From Branchiostoma floridae (taxonomy: Eukaryota; Chordata; Leptocardii; Amphioxiformes; Branchiostomatidae), in NCBI RefSeq assembly GCF_000003815.2, contig NC_049997.1, forward strand, positions 411,096 to 475,095: a DNA stretch of 64,000 nt. The letters run 5' to 3'. The notes under the pieces were generated by a model. That model was not told where the DNA came from. It searched no databases and was given only the letters and a program-made list of their open reading frames with translations. The position numbers were made by a program, and so were the translations under genes. Positions 1 to 13,000 of this stretch are shown here, piece by piece. The first letter of the stretch is position 1. Each line of letters begins with the position of its first letter.

Positions 1-34
1 TTCTAATCCACCTTTATTTTCCTTCCTCCATCAG

Positions 35-3000
35 GTATGCTGTTCGCCCGTTGTTTATCTTTAGGAAAATGGGAGTCCCAGGACCAACCCCTTTACCGGT
101 TATTGGGACTACTTACTTGACTGCGTTTTGGGTGAGCTATCGAGCTATCCGTATAGAAATAATTGTAGCAATGTGTATGTCCTTTCGTGAGAGGTTGGGC
201 ACAGTATCCTGAGCGCACCATTATCCACATAAAAGTTGGCTCTAAGAGCGTTTTCCGACATGGATAATTAGCTGCTCTCTCACACTATATGCCGGATTGA
301 AAGAGACGGAGAAGGAGTGGGATTGGAGTTTTAATGCAAGGTATACTCAAACATTGGAAACCACGTGGAGGGAGGGTGGGTGGTTGAAACAGTGGAGCGA
401 GTGAGACTTATTGTTGGTCGAAGAGGACAGCTTGAGAACACAACCTTGGTCGAGCGTGACTGACCTCGCAGTGGAAGCTCCTGGTCAATGTCACGTGAGG
501 TCCAGGATTCCAGGCCGCTAATCATGTAATTTGCAATACGCTCAAATGTATCCATTTATTAATACTACTGCGTTTTTTTCTCTTGCTGTGCAGGGATTTT
601 ACAACAATAACATTTCTGTCTCAGATGTGGGACCAGTCAAGGGGTGAGTGAATATAAGTCAGGATCAATATACAAATACACAATAACTGAATTTGTTTTG
701 CACTTCTCCAAATGAATGTCATTATTCAGAATTTTTGTTTCTTCAAGTTCCCCACAGTTTATTCTTATTGTATCATATTGTGTTAACTACAGGTTCTTCA
801 ATGGGATGACTCCAGCTCTTGTAATAAGTGATGCAGAGATGATGAAGGAGATTTTTGTGAAACAGTTTCACAAATTCACCAACCGCCAGGTGGGTAACGT
901 ATTCATCATGCAATGATCTATTTTTATTGTCTACCCCCCTCCCCACAAAAATGTGCTTGATACTGAAGATTTCAAACTTGACAGCCGTCATTGAATAAAG
1001 GTACTCATTTTCACAGAGCCATAATTGCTTTCATTCTACCGACTTTTCCTGTGGGATATAGACGTTTGGGGTATTTACATTATTGTAAATTTGACCTATG
1101 GCTTCTTTGTGGTGACCGAGCGCGTATAATTTGACGCATAGGTGTGATAATTACTATTTACTTTATTTTGTTGGAGGTTTCCATTTTAAAAATTGACTAC
1201 ACCATAGTATCCTTGTTGTTATTAGTTTTTTTTTTTTTTTTACACGGCAATCTTTACTATTGCAAGCATCTAACATGTTAGAATTTCTGGTTTCTGCAGA
1301 CAGACTCACAGATGATCAATGTGAAGCCCCTGAGCCGCATGGTGTTCCAGCTACTGGACGATGATTGGAAGAACGTACGGACAACACTTAGTCCGGCCTT
1401 CAGCAGCAGCAAACTCAGACAGGTACGTAGTACTATGTTATCTACGTTATCTACTCTCATTCTACACCATTGCTCCATTGCTATATTTCCACCGACGTTT
1501 TGGTGACCGTCTTCTTCTTCTTTATACATGCTTAACATCATTAGGCTAAGGGCTGCAAGCACAGTACGTAAGATGTACACACGGCTGTAAGTTTTTATCC
1601 ATCACACCGCACCTTCGCACGTGTGGGGGTTCTTTAACGTGCCTGGGATATGGCTCTCCCCAGACACGGGACCTTCATTTAGCGTCATATCCGAGGGACG
1701 GCCCTATTAAAAGCTAGGTACTCATCTTCACCTGAGTAAAGTGAAGAAAGCCGTGTTAAGTGCCTTTCCCAATGGCACAAGATCGGTGACACGCAGCCGG
1801 ATTCGAACTCGAGACCTCTTGGTTGGAAGACAAACACGCTGCCGCTACGCCACGTGATCTCACGTCTGCCACCATTCTCAGTGCGATTCTGACTGGTTCA
1901 CATTGTACTGCAGCACTAGGTGTCGTAGGTAACGTATTTCGGTACTTCAACTTGCTTATGGTAGCAGGGTACAGTATTCCTCCGCGACCCCCCGAAGTCA
2001 AAGACGTAGGGGTTAAAGAGTAGTGCGGCCGATTCTTTGTTTTAAATGCATTTGTCAGGATATGATTGATGTGTTTGCAGATGACAGGTGCCATGAACAG
2101 CTGTGCCGAGCAGCTGGTGGAGAATATAAGCAGCTTCGCGACAACAAAGGAGTCTTTTGATGTCAGGCAGTAAGAATATAATCTTTGATTTCTTCAAGAC
2201 GTTACTATTTCGGGCTTCTAGATACATTTCACTTGCTGCATCTCCGGGGGATATTGTATATTTCATGAACTATCAAATTATCTATGTATTCGTATACTTA
2301 CTTCGTGTATTCAGTAGTCACAGGTACGACTGTCTTACTAATCTGTGTTTAGAAAGAGACAGGAAAAAAACAATACCAATGAAATTTCTCATAGAGATAA
2401 CAAAAATAAAAACGATTTTCAAATAAACTAATTGCATATAAATGTTCTCGAGAATTACGTCTACAGTGTCTGTCACGGTATCAAAGTGACGGGATATGGT
2501 CAGTACTTAAACATTTAAGGGCTACGCTGCCTAGACTCCCATAGTTTCTTTTGTCGGCAGCAAATCTAGCCATCGAATAAGCCATCATACTTAGCTTGGA
2601 GCATCCATTAAACCATATTTTTCCTAACTCCAGGTTGACCGGTGCATTCACTATGGATGTCATCGCAAGGACCATCTTCGGTACTGAGATTAACTCACAG
2701 CGGAATCCGCAGGACCCGTTCGCCATCAATGCAAAGAAATCATCCAACATCAACTTCAATAGTCCACTAATCTGGCTCTACTGTGAGTTTCGTTTTTTTC
2801 CATTATTTTATTCTCTTATTGGTTCAATAAATTCTAAAATAATGTCAAGCTTGTTCAAATATATGTCGTTAATTAGAGCAGGAATTCGAAGTTTTGTCCG
2901 TTAAAAAACAAAAAATTTGATTGCAAATCTTTGAAAGTAGATATAAAACGAGCATATATGTGTTTTAGAATAAAATGGATACTAAATTGCCGTTGCCAAA

Positions 3001-6000
3001 GCCAAAAAAAGAAGATGTGATTTGAAAGAAAATAAGGATGCGCAATTCCGTATACAAAGCGTACTATTTAAGTCATCTGACCAATTCAAACGACCATTAA
3101 ATTGGCATTTTAGAAGCAACTTTTCGCACGCTCGCGTCACTAGCTCAGTGTGACAAGTTATTCAGAGTAATATAACCAGCTGCTGCCGCGCCGTGTGCCT
3201 GCAAAGCTGATGTGCTATGCAGACTGTGATTGTGTCGGCTTTACATTACACAGATACATTTTTTTGCCAAGTAGATTACTAACACATTTCCATCCTATTT
3301 TGGAGACTCCTAAGGACTTCTGGTATATGATGATATACAGTTGGCTGGGAGTGAGGACGCCGCATTGAGTAGATGGCAATTATTTTATTCTCCTTTTATG
3401 GTTTCATAACTTAAAGATTTAACCAACGCCATGTCAATGACCTGCATCTCCCCTTTATAGTGCTGTTTCCCGGTACCATGAAAAGGATTTGCGAGTTCCT
3501 CGACTACCAACTGTTCTTCCCTCGAGAGGCTACCGATTTCTTTAATGGAGTTATGGACCAACTCCTGTCTATGAGGGAGACTGATGGAGGAAAAGTATGT
3601 ATTCTAACACTTCATTCATTTTGGTTTCTTATAGGTAAACATATTTATCTCGAATTCTATTAATCCAATATCAAAGAAAGAAAGAAACATAAGGGAGTTT
3701 GTTATAATTAGTCTCTACCAGACTCCTATAGGTCGCTGGGAAAACCATAGAAATGGAACAAATAGAGAAGTAAGCCGGCCAGAGAAGTATGAGCCGGCTA
3801 GGGAACAGCTTGCGACCTACAAAGAACAGATCTGTGACAGAGTAAAGCCTTTTCTCTCACCTCTGTTTTCTCAGGGACGTGTAGACATGCTGCAGATAAT
3901 GATTGATGCTCATAAGGAGAAGGACGAGGACAGCACGGACGGAGCAAAGGCTCACGGGAAGAAACAACGTATGAATCGTACTAAAAGTATATGTTGCAAA
4001 TGGTGTAACTATTTGCCCTTCAATCTATCTTTACAATTTCAAAAGTGGTCGATCGTTATTAAGATACATATTTTCCATAGAACAAGGTTTTTCGTATACT
4101 TAATTTTTGCGGAGGCATTTTTATATGTACAATGGAATCAAATAATTGCAAATTGCTGTGTTTCCGGATTCCAGCTCTTACTAGAGACGACGTTGTTGCA
4201 AATGGAATCGGCTTCTTTAACGCGGGTTACGACACTGTCTCTATCACATTGTCCTTCCTGTTGTACCATCTGGCTCTCGATCAGGAGATTCAGGACAAAG
4301 TCAGACAGGAGACTTACCAAGTTACTGACGGGGAAGTACGTTATCTTGTGTATTTTATGTACTGTAAGCTATTTCATTGTGGCATAATACATGTACACTA
4401 CAATTAAATGGGTCATTTTTACCCATCTCTTCGTTCATGGCACTTTGAGAAAAGTACTTACACCAGGTACTAATCTGCAAACTACCAATTGAAACGTCGA
4501 TAAAGGTTAGACATCCATATTGTACGACATGCAAAATATCAATTGCTAAAGCAACTGGAACATGAATGATTTACGACTAGACTTAAATATTGATTAAGAT
4601 AAGTGAGAAGCAGCAATACATCAGACAATTTATATTTCTTACGTCTTTACAGTTTTCATCGTTTCTTCTAAAGGAAATCTATTATTAAGCCCACAATTTG
4701 TACCGAGCACAGGAATGCACTTCTTATGTGGATTTCCCAAATTACGAAAGAAGAGTTGGGCTGTTTTCTTTTGTTTCATCGTAAAATTGATGGTCAAGAA
4801 GAAGCATCCATAGAGCTAAGCAAACGTTTCTTCTACAGTCCCAGGTTGACTACGAGGCGGTGCAGAAGATGTCGTACCTTGAGATGTGTGTGATGGAGAC
4901 CCTTCGTCTTTACTCCCTCGTACCATTGTGAGTGCTTACGTTTGTGAAATGGTTAACGTTTGAATTTAACACTGTAGGAAAACAAGTAAATAACTCACCA
5001 ATCCAATTGGTAATTTGCCTCCAACATGCCTGCTGTGATACTGATGCTGAACTTCCTTAACCTATCTTGCGTTTTGCACATGTATAGTCGTGATAGTATG
5101 GTTTTGTATAGTCAATAAATATTCGCATTTGTATCGAATCGAATGGGGACACGAAAATTATTTAACACTAATGGGTATTTTGCAGTCTGCACCACAGTTA
5201 TTATTACTATATTGATGTTGAATACATCCGGAATAATTTGGCACCTTATATTTGATATATGATGCACTTCCTTCTTGTAATATGATTGACCATTGTTTTC
5301 TTATAGCCTTGTTAGGGTTGCTGCTGAAGATGTTCAGCTGAAAGACTTGACCATCCCAAAGGGTATGGGGGTATCTGTGCCCGTCTTAGCCATCCACTAT
5401 GACCCTGCACGCTGGCCAGAACCGAGGAAGTTCATTCCTGAAAGGTGAGTAGATTTATATCCTCATCGTTATGGCAATAACTGCAGGATTTGGAGAGTAT
5501 TTGTTTTAGATAGCAAGAAATGGCACATTGTATAATATCCATATAGCTACTATTTACCACTTTAACCCAGCACCCATTTACTATAGATTCAGGGGGCAAA
5601 CAAAATATAGTCTCACTAATAACTTACTACAATGGAATCTCGACACATTCTATATCCAATCCAGTCTCGTGTTTCTTATTGTGTCAATCTTCGCAATTGC
5701 ATTGAATTTCATTTTTTTCTACACATATTGTATTCTACAAATCGATTATTATCGTAACATCCCTTATCGTTAGGCAGAGCGGAAATATATATTTTTGTCA
5801 CCAACATATGCGGACCGCTTCTTTAAAATGAACAGATGTAATGGGCTCTTCACGTGATCCACTAGTAGTTTTCTGGAAAGTAATGGAGGGAGTCGTATTT
5901 ATAAAACTTGATGTATTAAAATATTATTAATTTACCTAAAGTTTTAGCCACCGATTGCTGTAACTCAAGAGAAGCTTATCACTTTTAAGACAGTAACATT

Positions 6001-6693
6001 ATTTTCAAACTTTTTAACATAGAACGCTTTCTGTTATTGTTGCAGGTTTACAAAGGAAGAGAGGGAGAAGCGGAACCCGTATGACTGGATGCCGTTCGGG
6101 GCAGGGCCGAGGAACTGTGTGGGGATGAGGCTGGCTCTGATGGAGCTGAAGGTTGGAGTGGCGAAGATCCTGATGAAGTTCCGCATCACTACTGGACCAG
6201 ATACGGTGGTGAGATCAATTTTCACTGGCATCGAGTACCGATCGTTGTGTTACCAAAATGGGATTCGTAGTACCCTTGATCTTTAGATTGATAGTAAATA
6301 AACGTCGTTCTTGAAACATAATTATTCGATATTTATTATAGATATATATAAGTTGACCTGTCAATTTTTACCCCTCAAATTTTTGTGTGAAAATGGGCCT
6401 TAAAAGGTAATTTTCCACAGAAGTCTATGAGGACTTCGCTTTTATCATTTTTGCTTTTTAACCTGGCCTGGAAATTTTCTTATGATACATCAGATATATG
6501 CATCTTGTATATGCCTAAATGTAGTTTGCAGGCTACTGGATTGATGTGTGTTGTATGTGTGTTATTTTGTAGTTGATTTCTGTTCATAAATTGCTTGCAT
6601 CTCTTTTACAAGGTTCCTGTGAAGCTCAACAAATGGCAGCAGTTCCCCACACCTGAGATTCCCATCCGACTGATGGTAGAGCCTGTGGACTGA
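35..6693 (+). CDS. Cytochrome P450, CYP3/CYP5-like (clan 3), 5' end outside window
   Basis: Haem-thiolate monooxygenase, expected to sit in the ER membrane and oxidise lipophilic substrates. Thirteen exons are visible: 35-131, 594-643, 793-889, 1300-1422, 2081-2169, 2634-2782, 3461-3594, 3875-3968, 4175-4335, 4839-4927, 5307-5444, 6046-6208 and 6613-6693. All junctions keep phase and give 487 residues with stop TGA at 6691. Landmarks in order are a proline-rich hinge (GVPGPTPLPVIG), the I-helix (FFNAGYDTVS), the K-helix ExxR (ETLR), the PERF region (FIPERF) and the haem loop FGAGPRNCVG with the Cys ligand. The N-terminal membrane helix must lie upstream of base 1. The I-helix keeps the acid-Thr pair that thromboxane synthase lacks, so an ordinary CYP3-type oxygenase is more likely than a thromboxane synthase. 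The segment before FFNGM lacks the usual YGKV motif. The donor of the twelfth exon could also be at 6206. Confidence 0.93.
1560..1862 (-). mobile_element. tRNA-derived SINE in a P450 intron
   Basis: Read on the minus strand, the head is tRNA-like, with an A box (TGGCGTAGCGG, complement of 1842-1852) and a B box (GTTCGAATCC, complement of 1799-1808). A tRNA-unrelated body follows down to about 1560. The plus-strand SINE at 23261 and the minus-strand one at 22640 share the head and the flanking words. Ends are approximate. It is not a functional tRNA gene because no cloverleaf continues past the B box. Confidence 0.7.
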
Positions 6694-6941
6694 TTACCAT
6701 GTCTTCATTATCTTAAGTTGCCTTGGAAATTAGTGCGATTTAGTTGAGAGAAATGCATATATGAATCCAAGGTTGAACCAAGAAGAATAATAGATTAAAT
6801 GATTAGATAATCAATTGAACTGTATCAACATGTGACAATTAACTGCATAGATATTCAGTAATGGTTATCCTGAGATTTCTTGAACGTCGGCTAAAATAGA
6901 ATAGATCGCCGAATGTATAGAAAGATAATTGCGAATGGGCA

Positions 6942-6947
6942 AATAAA
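6942..6947 (+). terminator. Candidate polyadenylation signal of the P450 gene
   Basis: An AATAAA hexamer lies about 250 bases after the P450 stop codon. It is a plausible 3' end, but the sequence alone does not prove its use. Confidence 0.4.
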
Positions 6948-8157
6948 TGAATGGACGATGGTAGGAGGGAAGACAATGATAACGTATATCATGATTTGCC
7001 ATCGTGCAGAATCTATTCTTGTTCAACGGTATCCCGCCCCCCCCATAATTTTCTCCGTAATGTTGATACAGTTGTAATAATTATTATTGTTCCTTTGCAG
7101 TTTTGCAATCTGTTTTTGTTTGCGGACTTTGTGTTTTGTTTATGAAATATCATTTCATATTTGATGAAAAAATTACCTATTTTTCGCAACTCCCCAAATG
7201 ATTACTTAGTTATTATAAGCTGCGGTTCAGATCGAATAGAAAAAATATGCACATTATTACGTCATGTTGACGTTTTATGAGTAACATCCTCGCTCGCATC
7301 AATTTGGGCATTTTTACAAAATCTTCAGCCATACTGTTAGTCGCATGAAGAAGCTGCAAATAGGCAAACATGTGTCTTAGATTGCAAATAAGATATTGGA
7401 AAAGTATACTATAGTCATAGAATGCTAACGAAAATTCAAAGAAAGTAAAAGGAAAACATTTGAAAGAATAAAAGTAAAGAGTCTATTCAATTTTTCATTA
7501 CTAACTCTATGTGTGAGGTCATTTATTACACCTTTACTAAAAGCAAGCATAAGGTGGCCAAACTACAAGAAGATGATTTGCAAAGGTGATATTCTGTCTG
7601 CTCTAGATATAATTTCTTGTTTACAAATCCTGGTGCTATAAAAGATTGAAGTTTGCTCTCATAGTTTTACTCGACTAACATAAAAGGGCCAATCTTTTTT
7701 TCATATTTTAATTTCATTTCTGGAATTAAAACATCACAAAGTCCTTTCCCAAGACACGATAACTCTTACTAATTGCAAATACCAAACGTGGCGAGTCACA
7801 GACTAATACCTGCAGTGAATGCTTTGTTGGTGGCATTTAAACACGCTTACGTGTCGTTTGGTCTCTGTCATTTACTGCGCAATACCAAATCCCTCCCCCC
7901 TTTTTTTCTTCCTCTCTACGGAAAATGTTCTGGTAAACTCATTACACATAGCAAAAGTCATACTAAAAGAGACCTAAAGCAAATATAACCGTCGGTCTCA
8001 TGTAAGTGATCTTCACTGTTTTTTTTTCTTCTTCTATAGTGCTGCACTGCTAGTGCCTAGTAACAGGTCCAACTGGAATCGGGTGTTTCAGAGTCACTAC
8101 AAAAAGTGTTCAAACTGCTCAATACTGCTGTACTGAATTCTCCCTTTGTCCTGGTAA
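6948..8157. other. Spacer between P450 and Link gene, no gene seen
   Basis: AT-rich sequence. I found no exon-like stretch with splice sites and no protein similarity on either strand. Short open frames here have no recognisable content. Confidence 0.5.
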
Positions 8158-8332
8158 GGCTTAGGTCACATTTCCGAATCGGGCCCAAGGGGGGTGTTGT
8201 TTAAGGACACAGAAAAATACACACAAATCATGCTCATGGCTATGTTTTCTTACGTTCTGCGGATTTTGGTGTCTTTTATATCATTCCTTTGGTTCCCCGG
8301 TCGGGCCCCGGTTTGTGAATGTAACCTCAGTC
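8158..8332. mobile_element. Short inverted-repeat element (MITE), TAA-type family
   Basis: The left end (GGCTTAGGTCACATTTCCG) and the complement of the right end (GACTGAGGTTACATTCAC) form an imperfect terminal inverted repeat that runs on into a GGGCCC block on each side. The left flank is TAA and the right flank is TAG. The better preserved element at 56050-56251 belongs to the same family. It has no coding capacity. Confidence 0.55.
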
Positions 8333-8576
8333 GTAGGTGTGCAGATGGATCGGAAACACCAGGCGTTCCGGGTTGACTTCCAGGGACACTTAATGATGCC
8401 TATTCTATTACCGCAAGACTTCCTTTAACAGACAGAAACACAAAGAAAATCAGCTAAAAACTAATACCAGTGAACAAAAGCATCTGCATTGTTGAGAGAT
8501 ATGGAAAAGTTAACAACTTACTGTCTAAAAGTCCTCCATTTATTTTTCTTCCTTATTCTCGGTCACAAGTGCGTAT

Positions 8577-8829
8577 ACATTCAAGTCCGTATGAGGTCCG
8601 TATTGAATTATCAGCCTCTACACCAGGAAACCAGGAAAACTCAAGACATTGGACAAAATAGAAGGATATAATGCTAAAGGAGTGTCGCAAACGCACTCAT
8701 CGGTCTGTTAGCTCCCCCGACATGACACATATTATCCGTAGTGTCCATTTTCTACTACTTTGTATCTACCTGTGGATCGTTGTAGAGGCTAATAATTTCA
8801 TACGGACCTCATACGGAATTGAATATAGG
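8577..8829. repeat. Foldback (inverted repeat) element
   Basis: An arm at 8577-8620 containing TCCGTATGAGGTCCGTAT is repeated in inverted orientation at 8787-8829 (ATACGGACCTCATACGGA on the plus strand). The arms are about 42 bp and nearly identical, with about 165 bp between them. It looks like a small foldback or MITE-type insertion. No protein is encoded. Confidence 0.6.
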
Positions 8830-9203
8830 TGCCAGTGTGACTGCACATAAGGCCGTCACATAGTTAATCAACCGCCCCGAGGTGTATATGGTGTCATAAC
8901 GCCTCGGCCTTTGCCATTACCACCGAATAAAACCACAGAGTGAGCGAATTTGTTTGGTACATACTGTCGTGAGGAGATTAAAGATTGCATTTTGAAACCA
9001 GAATTTCCACAAAAACATTTCAAAACATTGCAGTCTTTGGCTTTTTAGAACAACAGAAGTCATTATCAATGTTAACAGAAGGAGCCATTCCCCCCTTGCA
9101 GGCTGTACTTATTCTCTCTGCTCTGGCATATGTTTCGCTCCTTTTGATTAGCCAATGCTTTTCTTTCTGTATGTATCGCTCCTTCTGATTGGTCAGAATG
9201 AAT

Positions 9204-9303
9204 NNNNNNNNNNNNNNNNNNNNNNNNNNNNNNNNNNNNNNNNNNNNNNNNNNNNNNNNNNNNNNNNNNNNNNNNNNNNNNNNNNNNNNNNNNNNNNNNN
9301 NNN
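9204..9303. other. Assembly gap (100 N)
   Basis: There are exactly 100 undetermined bases, the usual placeholder for a gap of unknown size. The flanks carry several copies of a short word close to CCTTCTGATTGGT (near 9141, 9180 and 9360). A collapsed short repeat may therefore have caused the gap. Downstream exons of the Link-module gene could be hidden here. Confidence 0.9.
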
Positions 9304-9413
9304 AACACATGGCTTGCCGGAATCTATGTGTCACGGCATCATAACCAACATTGAAAGGGGCCTTCTGATTGGTACGCGGTGCCTGGCTATATGATAATAG
9401 TCGTTATACTTAC

Positions 9414-12256
9414 TTGCGCTCCCACATGGGATAGTACGCATTCCCGTCCGACAGCCATCCGCAGTCGCACCGCTCCAGCCCGGCCTGCCAGGCCTCGTGC
9501 AGCTGGTCATAGGACGCCAGGACAGCTCCCTTCTCTGCGCATGCCTGCTGAGCTTCATCCCAGTCATACCTGTACCTGCCCTCTGGTGACGTCAGGTGGA
9601 AGAGTTTTCCTGGAACAAGACACATCGTACCTGTTACTGAATGATGCTGGATCAATGCTACGTATGAGGTCGCATTGAACCGGTAATCTTTGGGTATAAG
9701 CGGGCCCGGAAGTCACATATGTCTATGCAGCCTTCGGGATAGAAGGAAACACCTCACAGTGCTTTTTTATTCCGTTCAGTTCAGTCATCCATCTGGTGAC
9801 ACTATTTCTTAAGGTAAGTGGGTTTGTCGCAGGTTTAATTCTAACTAGGAACCGTGCCCAAAACTATCCCGGGAGCCACAGGATAGTGCAAAGCAAGAAG
9901 TAGTAAAGAAACAACTACAGCTAGCCACTACCATTTTGAAACCTTCTGCCACTAGTGACCGTTGTATAAATGGTAACACTTGTGCTTTATGTAAACAATG
10001 AACGCTTTAAAACCTCACTTTCGTAAGTTTCTGGTGATGTCATGGACATTTTCCATCGAAACTTGTTTTGTACCATGAGGTTGTATCACTTCTACACACC
10101 TTGGTTTGGCGTTGCTTTGCACAAGTCAGCTGTTAAGGTTGTCAGCTTGTCCAGCTGGTCCCGAAGAAGCCTAGACACCTGATTCTGCTGTTGGATGACA
10201 AGAGCTGAGCGGTTTTCCAGGGCCCGCAGTTGACTCTCCAAACGGGTGATAAGTGCTTGTCGGGCAACGAGGCGATCTTCAAAGGGCGTTTCTTCATTCA
10301 TTGGGCCAGGATTAAGAGCAGATTGATTGTGCAGCTCTTTTAAAACCATTTGAAACACCTGTTATTGAGAAAATAAAATGAAAAATCTGTCTCATCATCA
10401 TCATCACCAGTCACTGCATTCTACATCCACTGTATATTCTTTGGAAAGTCCTATAGATACATTAAGTCCTATAGCTAGCTGCATTGAGTTTTTCTAGTTA
10501 GTAACTTAATTCAGAGAACTGCGAACTTAAAATGAGTTTGAGAAATTTCATCAGCAGCACATTTTTGTTTCCTGTCTGCTCTATCGTTTACATTTCAGAC
10601 TGCTATGACGTAGAATTTCTACATCAGCACTGATTTATGGAATCGTGTTAAAGTGCGTCTAGATCTGTATTTCTAACATCTATGTCAGTATCCAGCGAGA
10701 ATACTAGATACAGAAAGGGAAGTGACATTTGCAAGCAAATACAAAGTGTTTTACCATAACATGGTCCAGGATAAAACGTTTTACTCAGATATATATATAT
10801 TCATATATATGGTGATCAACTCCTCCAGCTCTCTCCTGTCACTTGCTAAATTATGTGATCGACCAAAGTAGCGTTTAATGTAACAAATAGATAAATATAC
10901 CGTGTCAACATCCGGATGCGGAGTGTTGATTTGCCACACGGTTAGCGTCAGAGATGTTGTTAACATAGCCACGATGACGATCGTCTTCACAGTGGAGCCT
11001 GACGGCAGAAAATCCATTGCCCGGCTACACCATGGCCAGGTATCATTTCCACCTTCGCCGTCTGCAACAAAAGGACTATTTACAATGCGAAAACTCTTTA
11101 CCAAACCATTGTTTTCTATTGTCGTTTTCCCATTGGTAATGAACAAACTCTACCTTGAATTTTAGAAACCAAACTGATCGTAAATAGACAGACAAAGCTT
11201 GTAGAGTGATGCATTTCTTATTTCTTTTTGCTGAAAATTATTTTCTTGGGTCATGTCATGCTCCAAGTTCTACCATTTTCCGAGCTTCAATAATCATACC
11301 AACATTGTTTTGTTTACATGACACACAGTTCCAGTGAATCTGACAGAAAATGTGAACGTTTTTACGGATATCCTCGCTCAACACAAAGTAAACGTGTTAT
11401 CCACATCAACATACACACCACAAGGGCATATGCACCTTGTACATCATCCGACATTTTTTGCTCAAAACATTTGTAAATTTTTTTAATTATATTTTAACAT
11501 TTGATATCTTTGTCACGCGTCCGACTCAACTATTGCGTACCATCATTCAATCTGTATTACATAAAGTACTGAACAGGCTTTCCATAGGTGCCGCAAGTGA
11601 GATTGATGTATTCTTGGACTTTATCAGGGTCTGTCTATTTCCTGTTGTCCCTTGTGGCCCCTGTGTTCTTTCGCAATGTTTTTTTCTTCTTTCTTTTGAG
11701 GTGGGGGGAGGTTTGTTACATTGCTGTTATTATTAGCTTAAATTATGAATCCACAGTAGCGTGTGCCGTAAGCTTCTTTCTAATTAAGTAGTCACTATAC
11801 CCTCACCCTTCCCGTCTCTATTACCGATCCCTGTCTGTCGGTCTAACTAGCTAGCCATCACAATATGCCACAGCATTAATCAGAGAGAGTTTATGTGCAA
11901 AATTATGTCCGTATTTTTATATCTTTAAGTTAATAGATACGAGAAAAAAATTCCCAGTTGCCATTTCACAAATATATTGGTCAATGACCAGCGCAAGAGG
12001 TCGTTTAAATCAGGCAAAAGTCTGCAGATTCTTAAGGGTACGTTGGTTAACCAAAGGCATAGTTTATCTTTTCTTAGATCTCACCTGAACTCTCCCGGGA
12101 GCCGTACATCGGGTTAGCCTGAAGCTGGTTGATGACGTCTTTGGCATCTACTTGCTTGTCCCCAACTGATAAATTTTTCCCTTTGGTTTTGGTTTTGTGC
12201 TGACGATCATTTGGTCCACTGGTTGGAACGGATGTGTCTGGATGCCGCTGTGCCAT
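9414..12256 (-). CDS. Type II transmembrane protein with coiled coil and Link module (partial)
   Basis: Four exons run leftward: 12256-12085, 11061-10901, 10358-10100 and 9609-9414, with consistent phases (1, 0, 1, 2). The start ATG at 12256 has a purine at -3 and G at +4. Exon 1 encodes a 57-residue hydrophilic tail with the motif NPMYGS. Exon 2 holds one hydrophobic segment (TIVIVAMLTTSLTLTVW, about residues 84-100). Exon 3 is a predicted coiled coil rich in Leu, Gln and Arg (about residues 112-197). Exon 4 is the first two-thirds of a Link module (FHLTSPEGRYRYDWDEAQQA, then CDCGWLSDG). Link modules bind hyaluronan. With no signal peptide and one internal helix, the Link module should face outside. 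The exon for the rest of the module and the stop codon was not found. It may fall in the gap at 9204-9303. Confidence 0.8.
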
Positions 12257-12884
12257 GGCAGCAGCACGTTCCGAATGTGCAGAGTGTGCACGCCACAATA
12301 TGTAATTTATAATCAGTCTAGCGCGCTTCAACGCCGAAAAAATTTTTGTATGCAAATTCTATAATCGACTTTACATCTTTTAAGTCGTATTCTGTAAACA
12401 CTTTCAGTAGAACAAACCAAAGATTAAAGAATTGTTTGAGAAAAAAAAAACTCATTAAATTTGTTCCAGAGAAACAAACACCGGTTTCAATAGTCTTTAG
12501 CTTTCATTTAACAATAAAGAAAGGTTTGCAATCAAAATGTGATATTATGCATTGTTTTAAGCGTTAGTATTTTTCTGTTTAAAGTCGGTTGTGTCAAAGC
12601 ATTCACTGATCCAAGCGTATTCTATGGGGCCATTCTATTTCTGTTTCATCGTCAGTTGTTGTTTTGGTAAGTAAAAGACAGGGCGACACTTACTTAAGAT
12701 AGAAGATTGATGCAATTCAATTTTTGATGGGGAATGCAAGCTGCATATTACAAATGCCAATTGGTCCGCACAAACCAGCTATAACCCCTGTAATTCTTGA
12801 TAGGTGTGGTGGGTTATGTTACGTACAAGACGTGTGGCTCTCCTAAATTTAACGTCCAATCCGGAGCATGGTTTTTAATCAATC
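12257..12884. other. Upstream region of the Link-module gene
   Basis: Presumed promoter side of the minus-strand gene. It is AT-rich with no clear TATA box or other element I would defend. No exon-like sequence was seen. Confidence 0.35.
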
Positions 12885-13000
12885 CCCAGTAAGGTGAGAA
12901 AATCTTTGTTTAGTGCCTTTCTAAGGGCACAGCGTCGGTCTGAACCCAGGATCTCTGGGCTTTAAGCCAAATACCCTACCATTACGCAACGGGTCACCAC
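12885..13000 (-). mobile_element. tRNA-derived SINE fragment
   Basis: On the minus strand a tRNA-like head has an A-box-like region (GCGTAATGGTAGGG, complement about 12973-12986) and a B box (GGGTTCAGACC, complement 12937-12947). A short tail word, GGCACTAAACAAAG, resembles other SINE copies here. It is truncated. Confidence 0.6.

Noticed and set aside
35-6693. Calling the P450 thromboxane synthase
   Set aside because: The I-helix has the AGYDT acid-Thr pair that thromboxane synthase lacks. Sequence alone does not support the isomerase function.
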